Assembly (NCBI GenBank): GCA_029821635.1
Contig: JALGSW010000027.1
Span: 1-34,079, forward strand
From: Candidatus Zipacnadia bacterium
Lineage (GTDB): Bacteria > Armatimonadota > Zipacnadia > Zipacnadales > UBA5352
Length of the DNA: 34,079 nucleotides
Reading direction: 5' to 3'
Of the stretch, positions 23,551-30,974 are shown one piece after another (position 1 is the first letter of the stretch; each line of letters begins with the position of its first letter). Both the position numbers and the translations under genes were made by a program. A model generated the notes under the pieces. That model saw only the letters and a program-made list of their open reading frames with translations. It was not told the DNA's origin and did not search any database.

Positions 23551-25107
23551 ATGATGCGCGCATTGATCCTGCTGTCTGCAGCCGTGATTCTCTGCCGCAC
23601 CGCGCTCGCCGATGACATGCCCGTCCCGGTCCGGCTCGGAGACGGAGGCGAACTCTTGTACGAGGCTGACGAGCGCGGGAACACCGTGCCCGACTTCTCC
23701 AACAGCGGCTACAGCGGCGGTGGCGTCCCGCTGCCCGATGTGCCCGTGCGCCTCACGCTCGAGCCCGGCGAAGGCGATGACACCGAGCGCATCCAGGCGG
23801 CCATCGACCAGGTGAGCGAGATACCGCTGGATGACACCGGCTTCCGCGGGGCGCTTCTGCTGCGCGCGGGCGAGTATCAGGTCGGTGGCACGTTGCGCGT
23901 CGGCGCGAGCGGGGTGGTGCTGCGCGGGGAGGGCAGCGGCGAGGACGGCACGATCCTCCGCGCCACGGGAGGCGGACAGCGCACGCTACTCACACTGTCG
24001 GGCGAGGGTTCGCGCCAGGAGGTCGAGGGCAGCCGCGTGGCCGTGACGGACGACTACGTGCCGATCGGCGCGCGCAGCATGCACGTGGAGGACGCGAGCG
24101 GCCTCTCCGTCGGCGACGAGATCGTGGTGGTGCGCACGGCAACCGAGGAGTGGATACACACGCTCGGTATGGACCGCATCCCCGAAAGGCGCGATGGCGG
24201 GAAGGTCACGCAGTGGACGCCCCGCGCCTACACCATCCAGTATGAGCGCGAAGTGACGGCCATCGACGGCAACGAGATCACGGCCGATGCGCCGCTGGTC
24301 ATGTCGCTGGATCAGCAGTCCGGCGGCGGCTACGTCTACCGGTACGAGTGGCCCGGGCGCATCAGGAACGTGGCCGTCGAGCACCTGCGGGGCGTCTCGG
24401 ACTTCGACCCGCAGGTGACCGCGAAACTCGGCGACGATGAGTACTGCGCCGACGAGGACCACGGGTGGACCCTCATCCGCGTGGTGAAGGCCGAAGATGC
24501 GTGGGTGCGCGACGTCACCAGCGTTCACTTCGGCTACTCCTGCGTCTGGACCACGAGCGGCAGCAAGTCGGTCACCGTGCAGGACTGCGCCTGCCTCGAC
24601 CCGGTCTCCCGCATCAGCGGTGGCAGGCGCTACTCGTTCTCCGCCAACGGTCAGCAGGCCCTCTTCCTGCGCTGCTATGCGCGACGGGGGCGCCACGATT
24701 TCGTGATGCACGCACGCGCGCCCGGGCCGAACGCGTTCGTGGACTGCCGCGCCGACACTGCGTACTCGGACAGCGGCCCGCACCATCGCTGGGCAACCGG
24801 CACCCTCTATGACAACGTCATCGTGAACGGGAATGCGCTCAACGTGCGGAACCGCGGGAACTCCGGCACTGGACACGGCTGGGCAGGCGCGCAGATGGTG
24901 TTCTGGAACTGCGAGGCAGACCGGATCATCTGCCAGCAGCCGCCGACCGCGCAGAACTGGGCCATCGGCTGCATCGCGAGCGACCGCTCGGGCGACGGCT
25001 GGTGGGCGTCCTTCGGCGAGCACGTCAGCCCGCAGAGCCTCTACCGCGCTCAGCTTCGCGAGCGCCTCGGCGAGGAAGCGCTGGGCGTCCTGACCCGACC
25101 GGAGTAG
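23551..25107 (+). CDS. Secreted right-handed beta-helix protein (pectate-lyase superfamily)
   Basis: This 518-residue protein has a signal peptide (MMRALILLSAAVILCRTALA). It contains DTERIQAAIDQV, an acidic pocket GALLLRAGEYQVGGTLRV, GVVLRGEGSGEDGTILRATG and many short strands with TVQDC/VNGN-type turns, which is the standard layout of Pectate_lyase_3-type beta-helix proteins. I start at the ATG at 23551 (GGTGG 5 bases upstream; GTGs at 23542 and 23545 are alternatives). Such proteins bind or cut polysaccharides; no catalytic residue set can be assigned confidently. It follows the structured intergenic RNA region, and a pair of hairpins lies just after its stop. Confidence 0.78.
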   Translation: MMRALILLSAAVILCRTALADDMPVPVRLGDGGELLYEADERGNTVPDFSNSGYSGGGVPLPDVPVRLTLEPGEGDDTERIQAAIDQVSEIPLDDTGFRGALLLRAGEYQVGGTLRVGASGVVLRGEGSGEDGTILRATGGGQRTLLTLSGEGSRQEVEGSRVAVTDDYVPIGARSMHVEDASGLSVGDEIVVVRTATEEWIHTLGMDRIPERRDGGKVTQWTPRAYTIQYEREVTAIDGNEITADAPLVMSLDQQSGGGYVYRYEWPGRIRNVAVEHLRGVSDFDPQVTAKLGDDEYCADEDHGWTLIRVVKAEDAWVRDVTSVHFGYSCVWTTSGSKSVTVQDCACLDPVSRISGGRRYSFSANGQQALFLRCYARRGRHDFVMHARAPGPNAFVDCRADTAYSDSGPHHRWATGTLYDNVIVNGNALNVRNRGNSGTGHGWAGAQMVFWNCEADRIICQQPPTAQNWAIGCIASDRSGDGWWASFGEHVSPQSLYRAQLRERLGEEALGVLTRPE

Positions 25108-25112
25108 CAGGA

Positions 25113-25146
25113 CGGGACCTCGCGTCCCGGTGGGGCGCGAAGCCCC
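25113..25146 (+). terminator. Two adjacent hairpins after the beta-helix gene
   Basis: CGGGAC/GTCCCG (25113-25118 and 25124-25129) and GGGGC/GCCCC (25132-25136 and 25142-25146) lie immediately after the stop codon. Neither is followed by a T-run. They may be a weak terminator or repeat-derived palindromes. The second resembles a hairpin at 23319-23338. Confidence 0.4.
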
Positions 25147-25189
25147 GGATGGACCCTTTGCGCACGCCCACGCGCCTCCCCGCACGCCC

Positions 25190-25219
25190 TTGCCTCCCGT
25201 CGTCGAGTCAAGGTATAAT
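25190..25219 (+). promoter_or_regulatory. Strong sigma70-like promoter of the CBS/NhaD operon
   Basis: TTGCCT (25190-25195), 18 bases, then a perfect TATAAT (25214-25219). Transcription would start near 25226, leaving about 90 bases of leader before the start codon at 25317. The -10 is exact, which is rare in this GC-rich region. Confidence 0.75.
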
Positions 25220-25230
25220 GGTCGAGCGAA

Positions 25231-25297
25231 CGCGCGCATAAGCCGGTTGCCGCCCACGTGGTGGTCTCCGGGCTTTTTTGTGTCGCAGGGCGCGCGC
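25231..25297 (+). promoter_or_regulatory. Terminator-like structured leader, candidate cation-responsive riboswitch
   Basis: A short leader folds as AGCC-GG (25241-25246) with CC-G-GGCT (25268-25274), an internal loop, then CCGCC with GGTGG around a 5-base loop, and is followed by six T residues (25274-25279): an intrinsic-terminator form. GCGCGC at 25232-25237 can pair with GCGCGC at 25292-25297 around it. The core (GCCGGTTGCCGCC, GGTGGTCTCCGGGC) recalls the nhaA-I class (Li+-sensing) leaders found ahead of cation antiporter genes. That likeness is from memory and unverified. The genes that follow fit, because they encode a CBS-domain protein and an NhaD-type transporter. Confidence 0.5.
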
Positions 25298-25316
25298 ACC
25301 CAGGAGGTCTCGGCTG

Positions 25317-25784
25317 ATGATCGCCAGCGAGCTGATGCAAACGGACGCCCCCACGCTCTCGCCCGATGACTCGATCCAGCGGGCCGCGGAGCTACTCACC
25401 ACCTACGAGCACAGCAACCTTCCGGTGCTGGATGAGGACGGTAGCGTGATCGGTGCGGTCGGCGAATACGACCTCCTCGCGTTGGCGCTGCCGACCGCCG
25501 CCACGGAGTTGAGCCGCCTGAGCTACCTCCCACGCTGCTACGGGCTGCGCAACCTCTCCGACGACGAGCTTCAGGACCTGACCGTGCATGACATCATGCG
25601 CACGGAGGGCTACGTGACTGTCGAGGAAGACGAACTGGCCGCCCAGGCCGCGCTGCTGATCATGCGCCGGCATCAGCCCCAGGTCTTCGTGACGGCCGAC
25701 GGCAAGTACGTCGGCCGCCTGTGCCGCAAAGTCATCATCAGCCAACTCGTGAATCCCACGCTTGGAGTTGCGTGTCACCCATGA
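25317..25784 (+). CDS. CBS-domain pair protein
   Basis: This 155-residue soluble protein has an excellent ribosome site (AGGAGG, 9 bases before the ATG). Two CBS motifs are visible: TLSPDDSIQRAAELLTTYEH ... LPVLDEDGSVIGAVGEYDLL and VTVEEDELAAQAALLIMRRH ... VFVTADGKYVGRL. Bateman modules bind adenine nucleotides and often regulate transporters. The stop codon overlaps the start of the NhaD-type transporter (ATGA), so a regulatory subunit of that transporter is the natural hypothesis. A DUF or other fused domain is absent. Confidence 0.9.
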   Translation: MIASELMQTDAPTLSPDDSIQRAAELLTTYEHSNLPVLDEDGSVIGAVGEYDLLALALPTAATELSRLSYLPRCYGLRNLSDDELQDLTVHDIMRTEGYVTVEEDELAAQAALLIMRRHQPQVFVTADGKYVGRLCRKVIISQLVNPTLGVACHP

Positions 25785-27118
25785 CCCTGACCGCCTGGCT
25801 CGCCGCCGGGATCTTCGTAGCCGCCTATGCACTGATCGCGACGGACAAGGTCGACAAGACCAAGGTCGCCCTGATGGGCGGCGCGTTAATGATCCTGCTC
25901 GGGGTCATCGACCAGCACACCGCATTCAGCGGCACCCATGAGGTCGAGGGGATCGACTGGAACACGATCTTCCTGCTCATGGGCATGATGATCATCGTCA
26001 ACATCACCCGCCGGACGGGCCTGTTCGAGTGGGTGGCAATCAAGACCGCCAAGATCGGCCGCGGGCGACCAATCCCGATCCTCATCGGCATGACCGTCTC
26101 CACCGCGGTGCTCTCAGCCGCGTTGGACAACGTGACGACGGTACTGCTGATCGCGCCCACGGTCATCGTCATCTACGAGGCCCTCGAGCTCGACCCGGTG
26201 CCCTTCCTGATCTTCGTGATCCTCGCCTCGAACATCGGCGGCACCGCCACACTCGTCGGCGACCCGCCCAACATCATCATCGCGTCGCAGGCCCACATCA
26301 CCTTCCTCGAGTTCATCCAGGTCAACGGGCCCGTCGTCCTCATCACCTTCCTGATGTTCATCGCCTTCATCTGGCTGGTGCTGGGCAAGCGCTTCTCGGT
26401 GGACGAGGAGCAGCGCCTGCGCGTGTTGCAGTTCGACGAGTCGCGCGCCCTGACCGACAAGCCCCTGCTCTGGCGCTGCCTCGGCGTGATCGGGTTGGTG
26501 CTGGTGGGCTTTGCGTTGCATGGCGCGCTGCACCTCGAGCCCGCGACCATCGCACTCGGCGGCGCCGCGCTGCTGCTGCTCCTGCACCCGGAGGGCCCGC
26601 GCGAGACCCTCGAAGAGATCGAGTGGCCGACCATCTTCTTCTTCATCGGCCTGTTCATCATGGTCGGCGGGCTCGTCAACGTCGGTGTGGTGAAGGCACT
26701 CGGTCACGGCATGATCGACCTCACCCAGGGCAACATCTTCGCCCTCACGATGGTCGTGCTGTGGTTCTCCGCGATCGCGTCAGGGATCATCGACAACATC
26801 CCCTTCGTGGCGACGATGGCCGCGCTGCTCAAGGCCGTCGCGCCCGAACTGGCGGCTGACCCGGGGGCCTACGCTACCGCCGCGGAGCTCGTGCGCCACG
26901 ACGCGGTCATGCCGGTCTGGTGGGCGCTTTCGCTGGGCGCGTGCCTTGGCGGCAACATCACGCTTATCGGCGCCTCGGCGAACGTGGTGGTCGCGGGGAT
27001 CGCGTCCCGCTCGGGCCACCCGATCGGCTTCATGCGCTTCCTCAAGTGGGGCCTGCCGATGACACTGGTGTTCCTCGCGGTCTGCACCGTCTACCTGTGG
27101 TTGATCTTCTTCAGGTAG
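25781..27118 (+). CDS. NhaD/ArsB/SLC13-type ion transporter
   Basis: This 445-residue protein has about ten to twelve membrane segments. It contains the paired family motifs GGTATLVGDPPNIIIASQA and GGNITLIGASANVVVAG, and the matching DNVTTVLLIAPTVI and IIDNIPFVATMAAL pairs, which show the internal repeat of the ion transporter (IT) superfamily. Members include NhaD Na+/H+ antiporters and ArsB arsenite permeases. The ion is not certain; the absence of an ArsA/ArsR neighbour and the presence of a CBS partner and possible cation riboswitch favour a sodium or lithium/proton antiporter. Its ATG overlaps the CBS gene stop. Confidence 0.88.
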   Translation: MTLTAWLAAGIFVAAYALIATDKVDKTKVALMGGALMILLGVIDQHTAFSGTHEVEGIDWNTIFLLMGMMIIVNITRRTGLFEWVAIKTAKIGRGRPIPILIGMTVSTAVLSAALDNVTTVLLIAPTVIVIYEALELDPVPFLIFVILASNIGGTATLVGDPPNIIIASQAHITFLEFIQVNGPVVLITFLMFIAFIWLVLGKRFSVDEEQRLRVLQFDESRALTDKPLLWRCLGVIGLVLVGFALHGALHLEPATIALGGAALLLLLHPEGPRETLEEIEWPTIFFFIGLFIMVGGLVNVGVVKALGHGMIDLTQGNIFALTMVVLWFSAIASGIIDNIPFVATMAALLKAVAPELAADPGAYATAAELVRHDAVMPVWWALSLGACLGGNITLIGASANVVVAGIASRSGHPIGFMRFLKWGLPMTLVFLAVCTVYLWLIFFR

Positions 27119-27193
27119 CGCGCGAGGGGCTCAGGGCGGCCGTGGGGAACTGACTCGCACGTTCGCACACGCTCCCACACAAGGAGACAGCCC

Positions 27194-28192
27194 ATGAAAC
27201 ATAGCTGGGAGGAGCAGGAGGAGCTTGACGGCGACCGCCCCGCGGTCTCCGTCGTCATCCCGATCTACAACGAAGAGGAGTCGCTCCCTCACCTCTACAA
27301 GGCGCTGCGCGGCGCGCTGGAGAAGCTCGACCGGACCTGGGAAGTCCTCCTCGTCAACGACGGCTCGACCGACCGCAGCCGTGAGCGCATGGATGAGATC
27401 GCGCGCTCCGACGAGCGCTTCACCGCGATCCACCTGCGCCGCAACTTCGGCCAGACGGCGGCGATGAGCGCGGGCTTCGACCACGCACGCGGCGACGTGA
27501 TCGTCGCGATGGACGCCGACCTGCAGAACGACCCGAAGGACATCCCAAAGCTCCTCGCGAAGATCGACGAGGGCTTTGACTGCGTCAGCGGCTGGCGCAA
27601 GGACCGGCAGGACGACAAGTTCACGCGCATCCTGCCCTCGAAGGTCGCCAACTGGCTGATCTCGACCGTCACCGGCGTCGCACTGCACGATTACGGCTGC
27701 TCCCTGAAGGCATACCGGCGCGAGATCCTCGAGGACGTGCAGCTCTACGGGGAGATGCACCGCTTCATCCCGGCGCTGGCGCGCTGGGCGGGCGCGCACA
27801 TCACCGAGGTCGCCGTGGACCACCACCCGCGCCAGTTCGGCTCGTCGAAGTACGGCCTGTCGCGCATCACGCGCGTCTTCCTCGACCTGCTCACGGTGAA
27901 GTTCCTGCTCAGCTACGTGACGCGGCCGATCCAGGTCTTCGGCAAGTGGGGGCTCGTGTCGGGGGCCCTGGGCTTCGTGATGGCGCTGTGGCTGACGATC
28001 CGCAAATTCGCGTTCCACGAGGACATCGGCAACCGCCCGGCGCTGTTGCTGGCGGTGCTGCTGATCGTGGTGGGCTTCCAGTTTGTGACGATGGGCCTGC
28101 TGGCGGAGTTGCAGGCGCGCACGTACTACGAGGCCCAGGGCAAGCCGATCTACGCGATACGAGCGATCACCCGCGGCGGCGAGCAGGGCTGA
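27194..28192 (+). CDS. GT2 family glycosyltransferase, GtrB/DPM-like
   Basis: This 332-residue protein has a ribosome site AAGGAG before the ATG. It carries the GT-A fold signatures SVVIPIYNEEES, VLLVNDGSTD, and the metal-binding VAMDADLQNDP (DxD-like), with DYGCSLKAYRRE and HHPRQFGSSKYG downstream. Two C-terminal membrane spans (about residues 250-265 and 280-305) are typical of GtrB/ArnC-like polyprenyl-phosphate glycosyltransferases that load a sugar on undecaprenyl phosphate. It lies 75 bases after the NhaD-type gene and precedes the SGNH hydrolase by 14 bases. Confidence 0.92.
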   Translation: MKHSWEEQEELDGDRPAVSVVIPIYNEEESLPHLYKALRGALEKLDRTWEVLLVNDGSTDRSRERMDEIARSDERFTAIHLRRNFGQTAAMSAGFDHARGDVIVAMDADLQNDPKDIPKLLAKIDEGFDCVSGWRKDRQDDKFTRILPSKVANWLISTVTGVALHDYGCSLKAYRREILEDVQLYGEMHRFIPALARWAGAHITEVAVDHHPRQFGSSKYGLSRITRVFLDLLTVKFLLSYVTRPIQVFGKWGLVSGALGFVMALWLTIRKFAFHEDIGNRPALLLAVLLIVVGFQFVTMGLLAELQARTYYEAQGKPIYAIRAITRGGEQG

Positions 28193-28206
28193 AGGCGGTG
28201 CTCGAC

Positions 28207-28890
28207 ATGCGACTGCTCTTCGCGCTGATTCTGCTGACGGCAGGGGTGGCCATGGCCCAGGACACGATCGACGACCGCACCCGCGAGACCACCGAGTGGG
28301 CGATCCTGCGCTGGGAGCGCGCGACCGACACCACGCTGCCGCGCGTGCTGCTGGTCGGGGACTCCATCTCCAACGGCTACACACCCCACGTCCGCGGGTT
28401 GCTGGAGGGGCGGGCGTACGCGGACCTGCTGGCCACCAGCAAGAGCGTCTGCGACCCGGCGTTTCTGCTGGAGCTGGCGCTGGCCACCGACGGCTACGAG
28501 CACGCGGTGATCCACTTCAACAACGGGCTGCACGGTGGACACCTGACCGACGCGCAGTATGACGCGGGGCTGCGGCGGATGGTGGCCACGCTGCGCGAGC
28601 TGGCCCCGCAGGCGGCGCTGGTGTGGGGCAGTTCGACCTCGGCGGTGTCGCTGCCGGACAAGCAGCTCGACCCGGCGAAGAACGGCGTCGTGCTGCGCCG
28701 CAACGAGATCGCGGCGCGGGTCATGGACGAACTCGGCGTACCCGTCGACGACCTGTACGCGGTCATCGTGGACCACTGCGACTGGCACAGGGACTCGCTG
28801 CACTTCAACGCCGAGGGGTACACCGCGCTCGCGGGCTCGGTGGCCGCGTCGGTCGAGCCGTTCCTGCCCGGCGAGGACGCCGGGGAGTAG
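28207..28890 (+). CDS. SGNH (GDSL-like) hydrolase, secreted
   Basis: This 227-residue protein starts with a signal peptide (LLFALILLTAGVAMAQ). It has the SGNH blocks: RVLLVGDSISNGY (catalytic Ser in GDS), HFNNGLHG (the Asn block) and the closing DSLHFNAEGY (Asp-x-x-His pair). Such enzymes are esterases or deacetylases of sugars. The start is uncertain: the ATG at 28207 lacks a good Shine-Dalgarno, and a GTG at 28198 is possible. It is coupled to the GT2 gene. The substrate is unknown. Confidence 0.85.
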   Translation: MRLLFALILLTAGVAMAQDTIDDRTRETTEWAILRWERATDTTLPRVLLVGDSISNGYTPHVRGLLEGRAYADLLATSKSVCDPAFLLELALATDGYEHAVIHFNNGLHGGHLTDAQYDAGLRRMVATLRELAPQAALVWGSSTSAVSLPDKQLDPAKNGVVLRRNEIAARVMDELGVPVDDLYAVIVDHCDWHRDSLHFNAEGYTALAGSVAASVEPFLPGEDAGE

Positions 28891-28920
28891 CGTCCTTTCG
28901 TTGCCTTTCGCCGTCTCCGT

Positions 28921-28947
28921 TTGTAGGACGGGCTTCCACCCCGTCAG
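28921..28947 (+). repeat. Family C palindrome, copy 1
   Basis: TTGTAGGACGGGCTTCCACC-type unit with a GACGGG...CCCGTC fold. One base differs from copy 3 within the palindrome. Confidence 0.75.
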
Positions 28948-28966
28948 CCGTTCGTCGCAGTCGTTC

Positions 28967-28992
28967 GTAGGACAGGCTTTCCAGCCTGTCAG
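28967..28992 (+). repeat. Family C palindrome, copy 2
   Basis: GTAGGACAGGCTTTCCAGCC-type unit with GACAGGCT...AGCCTGTC. The two arms carry matching A/T changes relative to the other copies, preserving the pairing. Confidence 0.75.
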
Positions 28993-29035
28993 TCCTTCGT
29001 CGTAGTCGTTCGTCGTTGCCGTTCGTCGTCTCCGT

Positions 29036-29062
29036 TTGTAGGACGGGCTTCCAGCCCGTCAG
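29036..29062 (+). repeat. Family C palindrome, copy 3
   Basis: TTGTAGGACGGGCTTCCAGC-type unit. Together with copy 4 it makes a 25-bp perfect inverted repeat separated by about 26 bases. Confidence 0.8.
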
Positions 29063-29086
29063 CTACTCCAACGTAACGACAACGGC

Positions 29087-29111
29087 GACGGGCTGGAAGC
29101 CCGTCCTACAA
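29087..29111 (-). repeat. Family C palindrome, copy 4 (inverted)
   Basis: It is the reverse complement of copy 3 over 25 bases (GACGGGCTGGAAGCCCGTCC and the following ACAA end). It lies just before the end of the convergent sulfatase gene. Confidence 0.8.
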
Positions 29112-29142
29112 GAACGACACGACGAAACGACGCGCCTCCCCC

Positions 29143-30453
29143 TCACCCCAGCGCCTCAAGCTCCCTCCGGAACTGCGCCTCCAGCCGCCGGGCTTCGTCC
29201 GGGTAGCGCGCGATCAGGTTGTTGCGCTCGCACGGGTCCGCCTCGCGGTCGTACAGCTCATTCGCGCCGCTGCCACCCGGCAGCAGCAGGCTCCAGCGCC
29301 CGTCGCGGATCGAGGCGCTCTGGCAGTGGATGCCCGTGATCGCGCAGTCCCGCAAGCTCGCGACCTCCCCGCGCACCAGCGGCAGCACGCTCGTCCCGTG
29401 CACGTTCGGCATCGGCTCCACGGCCGCGGCGTCGCAGATCGTCGGAGCCATGTCCGAGAGCCGCACCAGCGCCTCGCGCCTCTCCCCCACGGCCTCACCC
29501 GGCAAGTGCACGATCAGCGGCACCGCCGCCAGCTCCTCGTACAGCCACGGGCGGTGCTTCCGCACGTAGCCGTGATCGTTGAGCGGCTCGCCGTGGTCGC
29601 TGGTGAAGACGATCATCGTGTCTTCGAAGTACCCAAGCTGCTTGGCGGCATCCAGCAGCCTCCCGATCCAGCGGTCCACGAAGGTCACCTCGCCCGCGTA
29701 GAGCGCGCGCACGTTCGCCATCTCCTCGGGCGTGAGGTAGCCCTCGACCTCGGACGGCACCGGATCGATGATCTCCGCACCCTCGTAGCCCGGATTGTAC
29801 TGCTCCTTGAACTCCAGCGGCGGGTCCCACGGCTCGTGCGGGTCGAACAGGTCCGCCCAGAGGAACAGATTGTCCTCGCCCCGATGCGTCGCCAGCCAGT
29901 CGATCGCTCGGTTGCAGACCTGCGCGCAGAAGTAGTCCTCCTCGCGCTCGCGCACGGAGATGTTGCGCAGGTACTGGCGGAACATCTGCGACATCCGCCC
30001 GGTCTTGTCCGAGACGTCGCTCGGCTTGAATTGCCGCTCGAAGGCCTCCTCGATCGCGTCCTCGTCCACCTCGCCGGGCAGGATCCACGGATCGTACTCC
30101 TGCCCGCGGATGAACACGCGCTCATCGAAGCCGCGCTCGTAGTTGTACCCGGGCTTGTGCAGGTGGTAGACGTCCGTGATGAGCGCGGAGGTGAAGCCCT
30201 TGTCCCAAAGCCACTCGGCGACGGGCAGGTCGCCGCGCTCAAACGGCTGCCACGGCCGGAACGGGAAGTTCACGCGCCCCTGCATCATCGAAGTGCGGCA
30301 CGGGCCCGTGTTGAGCGAATCGGCGTAGGCGCCATCGATCAGGCAGCTCTTCGCGGCAAAGGCATCGAGGTTCGGCGTGCTGATCCACGAGTTCCCGTAG
30401 CAGCCGAGGTGGTCCTTGCGGAAGCTGTCGGCGACGATGACGATGACGTTCAC
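29143..30453 (-). CDS. Sulfatase / alkaline-phosphatase superfamily enzyme with altered nucleophile motif
   Basis: This 436-residue protein starts at a GTG at 30453 (GGGGAGGA upstream); a 645-residue frame exists but its first 209 residues are read through repeats. The fold is clear: MNVIVIVADSFRKDHLGCYGN at the start, FTSDHGEPLNDHGYVRKHRP in the middle (metal Asp/His), and ELYDREADPCERNNL at the end. The sulfatase maturation motif C-x-P-S-R is replaced by T49-G-P-C-R: Thr occupies the formylglycine position, while P51 and R53 are kept. Since Thr serves as nucleophile in related phosphodiesterases, it may act on phosphoesters. No signal peptide is seen. Palindromic repeats lie on both sides. 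Confidence 0.85.
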   Translation of the reverse strand: MNVIVIVADSFRKDHLGCYGNSWISTPNLDAFAAKSCLIDGAYADSLNTGPCRTSMMQGRVNFPFRPWQPFERGDLPVAEWLWDKGFTSALITDVYHLHKPGYNYERGFDERVFIRGQEYDPWILPGEVDEDAIEEAFERQFKPSDVSDKTGRMSQMFRQYLRNISVREREEDYFCAQVCNRAIDWLATHRGEDNLFLWADLFDPHEPWDPPLEFKEQYNPGYEGAEIIDPVPSEVEGYLTPEEMANVRALYAGEVTFVDRWIGRLLDAAKQLGYFEDTMIVFTSDHGEPLNDHGYVRKHRPWLYEELAAVPLIVHLPGEAVGERREALVRLSDMAPTICDAAAVEPMPNVHGTSVLPLVRGEVASLRDCAITGIHCQSASIRDGRWSLLLPGGSGANELYDREADPCERNNLIARYPDEARRLEAQFRRELEALG

Positions 30454-30587
30454 GATGCGTCCTCCCCTACACAGGATGCGTGGGCGTGGGGCTCCTTCAC
30501 CGCGCGCGCGCGGATGCCCTTCTGCTCTGCAGCGGACGCCGGGCCCTGCTCCGAGGGCGGGAGGTCCGTCGCTGTCGAACAGCAACC

Positions 30588-30613
30588 GACGCATCCAAAC
30601 GACGGGATGCGTC
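30588..30613 (+). repeat. GACGCATC inverted repeat
   Basis: GACGCATC (30588-30595) and GATGCGTC (30606-30613) are perfect reverse complements with a 10-base spacer. It could be a small hairpin or an operator for a dimeric regulator. Confidence 0.5.
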
Positions 30614-30633
30614 GCCCCAAACGACCGACGGCT

Positions 30634-30659
30634 CGACGGGCGGGACGCCCGTCGCACGG
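30634..30659 (+). repeat. Family B palindromic repeat, copy 2
   Basis: CGACGGGCG, a short loop, CGCCCGTCG-like arm and CACGG tail; it starts exactly 50 bases before the next family A copy. Confidence 0.8.
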
Positions 30660-30683
30660 GGAGGCCGGAGCGTACGCCGTCCT

Positions 30684-30744
30684 CCCCCTCTCCCGCTTGA
30701 AATCGCGCCAGCGATTTCCAGGGAGAGGGGGCCGGGGGGTGAGG
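30684..30744 (+). repeat. Family A palindromic repeat, copy 3
   Basis: CCCCCTCTCCC ... GGGAGAGGGGG with inner helix GAAATCG/CGATTTC and the GGGGGGTGAGG tail. It is almost the reverse complement of copy 1 at 4011-4074. Confidence 0.85.
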
Positions 30745-30768
30745 CAGCCGTTCGCCAACGACAACGAC

Positions 30769-30794
30769 CGACGGGCGAGACGCCCGTCGCACGG
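30769..30794 (+). repeat. Family B palindromic repeat, copy 3
   Basis: Same unit as copies 1 and 2 with a two-base change in the loop; it starts 135 bases after copy 2 and 50 bases before the next family A repeat. Confidence 0.8.
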
Positions 30795-30818
30795 CGAGGG
30801 CGGAACGTACGCCGTTCT

Positions 30819-30880
30819 CCCCCTCTCCGTGGAAACCGCGTCGTCTGCGGTTTCCAGGGAAAGGGGGCCGGGGGGTGAGG
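30819..30880 (+). repeat. Family A palindromic repeat, copy 4
   Basis: Outer arms CCCCCTCTCC and GGAAAGGGGG (one wobble), inner helix GGAAACCGC/GCGGTTTCC, same GGGGGGTGAGG tail. The inner stem differs from the other copies but still pairs perfectly. Confidence 0.85.
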
Positions 30881-30912
30881 CAGCCGTTCCGGGCCGAAGG
30901 GGCAGGCAGTCC

Positions 30913-30941
30913 TTGCGCCTCGCGCATTTGTGTGGTTGAAT
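30913..30941 (+). promoter_or_regulatory. Possible promoter for the zinc-ribbon/proA/proB unit
   Basis: TTGCGC (30913-30918), 17 bases, TTGAAT (30936-30941); both boxes are imperfect. It lies just after the repeat cluster and about 34 bases ahead of the start codon. Confidence 0.35.
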
Positions 30942-30974
30942 ATGAGCCGAGGTGAGCGTGGCGGGAGAAGGGCC

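Larger units (their letters stand above)
28891..29142. other. Non-coding gap with palindromic repeat cluster
   Basis: A 252-base gap between two convergent genes that holds four copies of the GGGCTTCCAGCCC palindrome (family C here; separate entries) and short CGTTCGTCG reiterations. There is no gene. Confidence 0.75.
30454..30912. other. Non-coding gap with tandem hairpin repeats
   Basis: The gap separates the divergent sulfatase-like and zinc-ribbon genes. It contains a GACGCATC/GATGCGTC inverted repeat and two B-A composite repeats in tandem with a 135-base period (separate entries). No gene is supportable; open frames through it follow from the GC-rich palindromes. Confidence 0.75.

Noticed and set aside
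30634-30880. Regularly spaced repeats considered as a CRISPR-like array.
   Set aside because: Only two units, the repeats are self-complementary, spacers are conserved, and no cas gene is nearby.
29326-30939. A 537-codon plus-strand frame opposite the sulfatase-like gene and repeats.
   Set aside because: It runs through palindromic repeats and is antisense to a well-supported enzyme.
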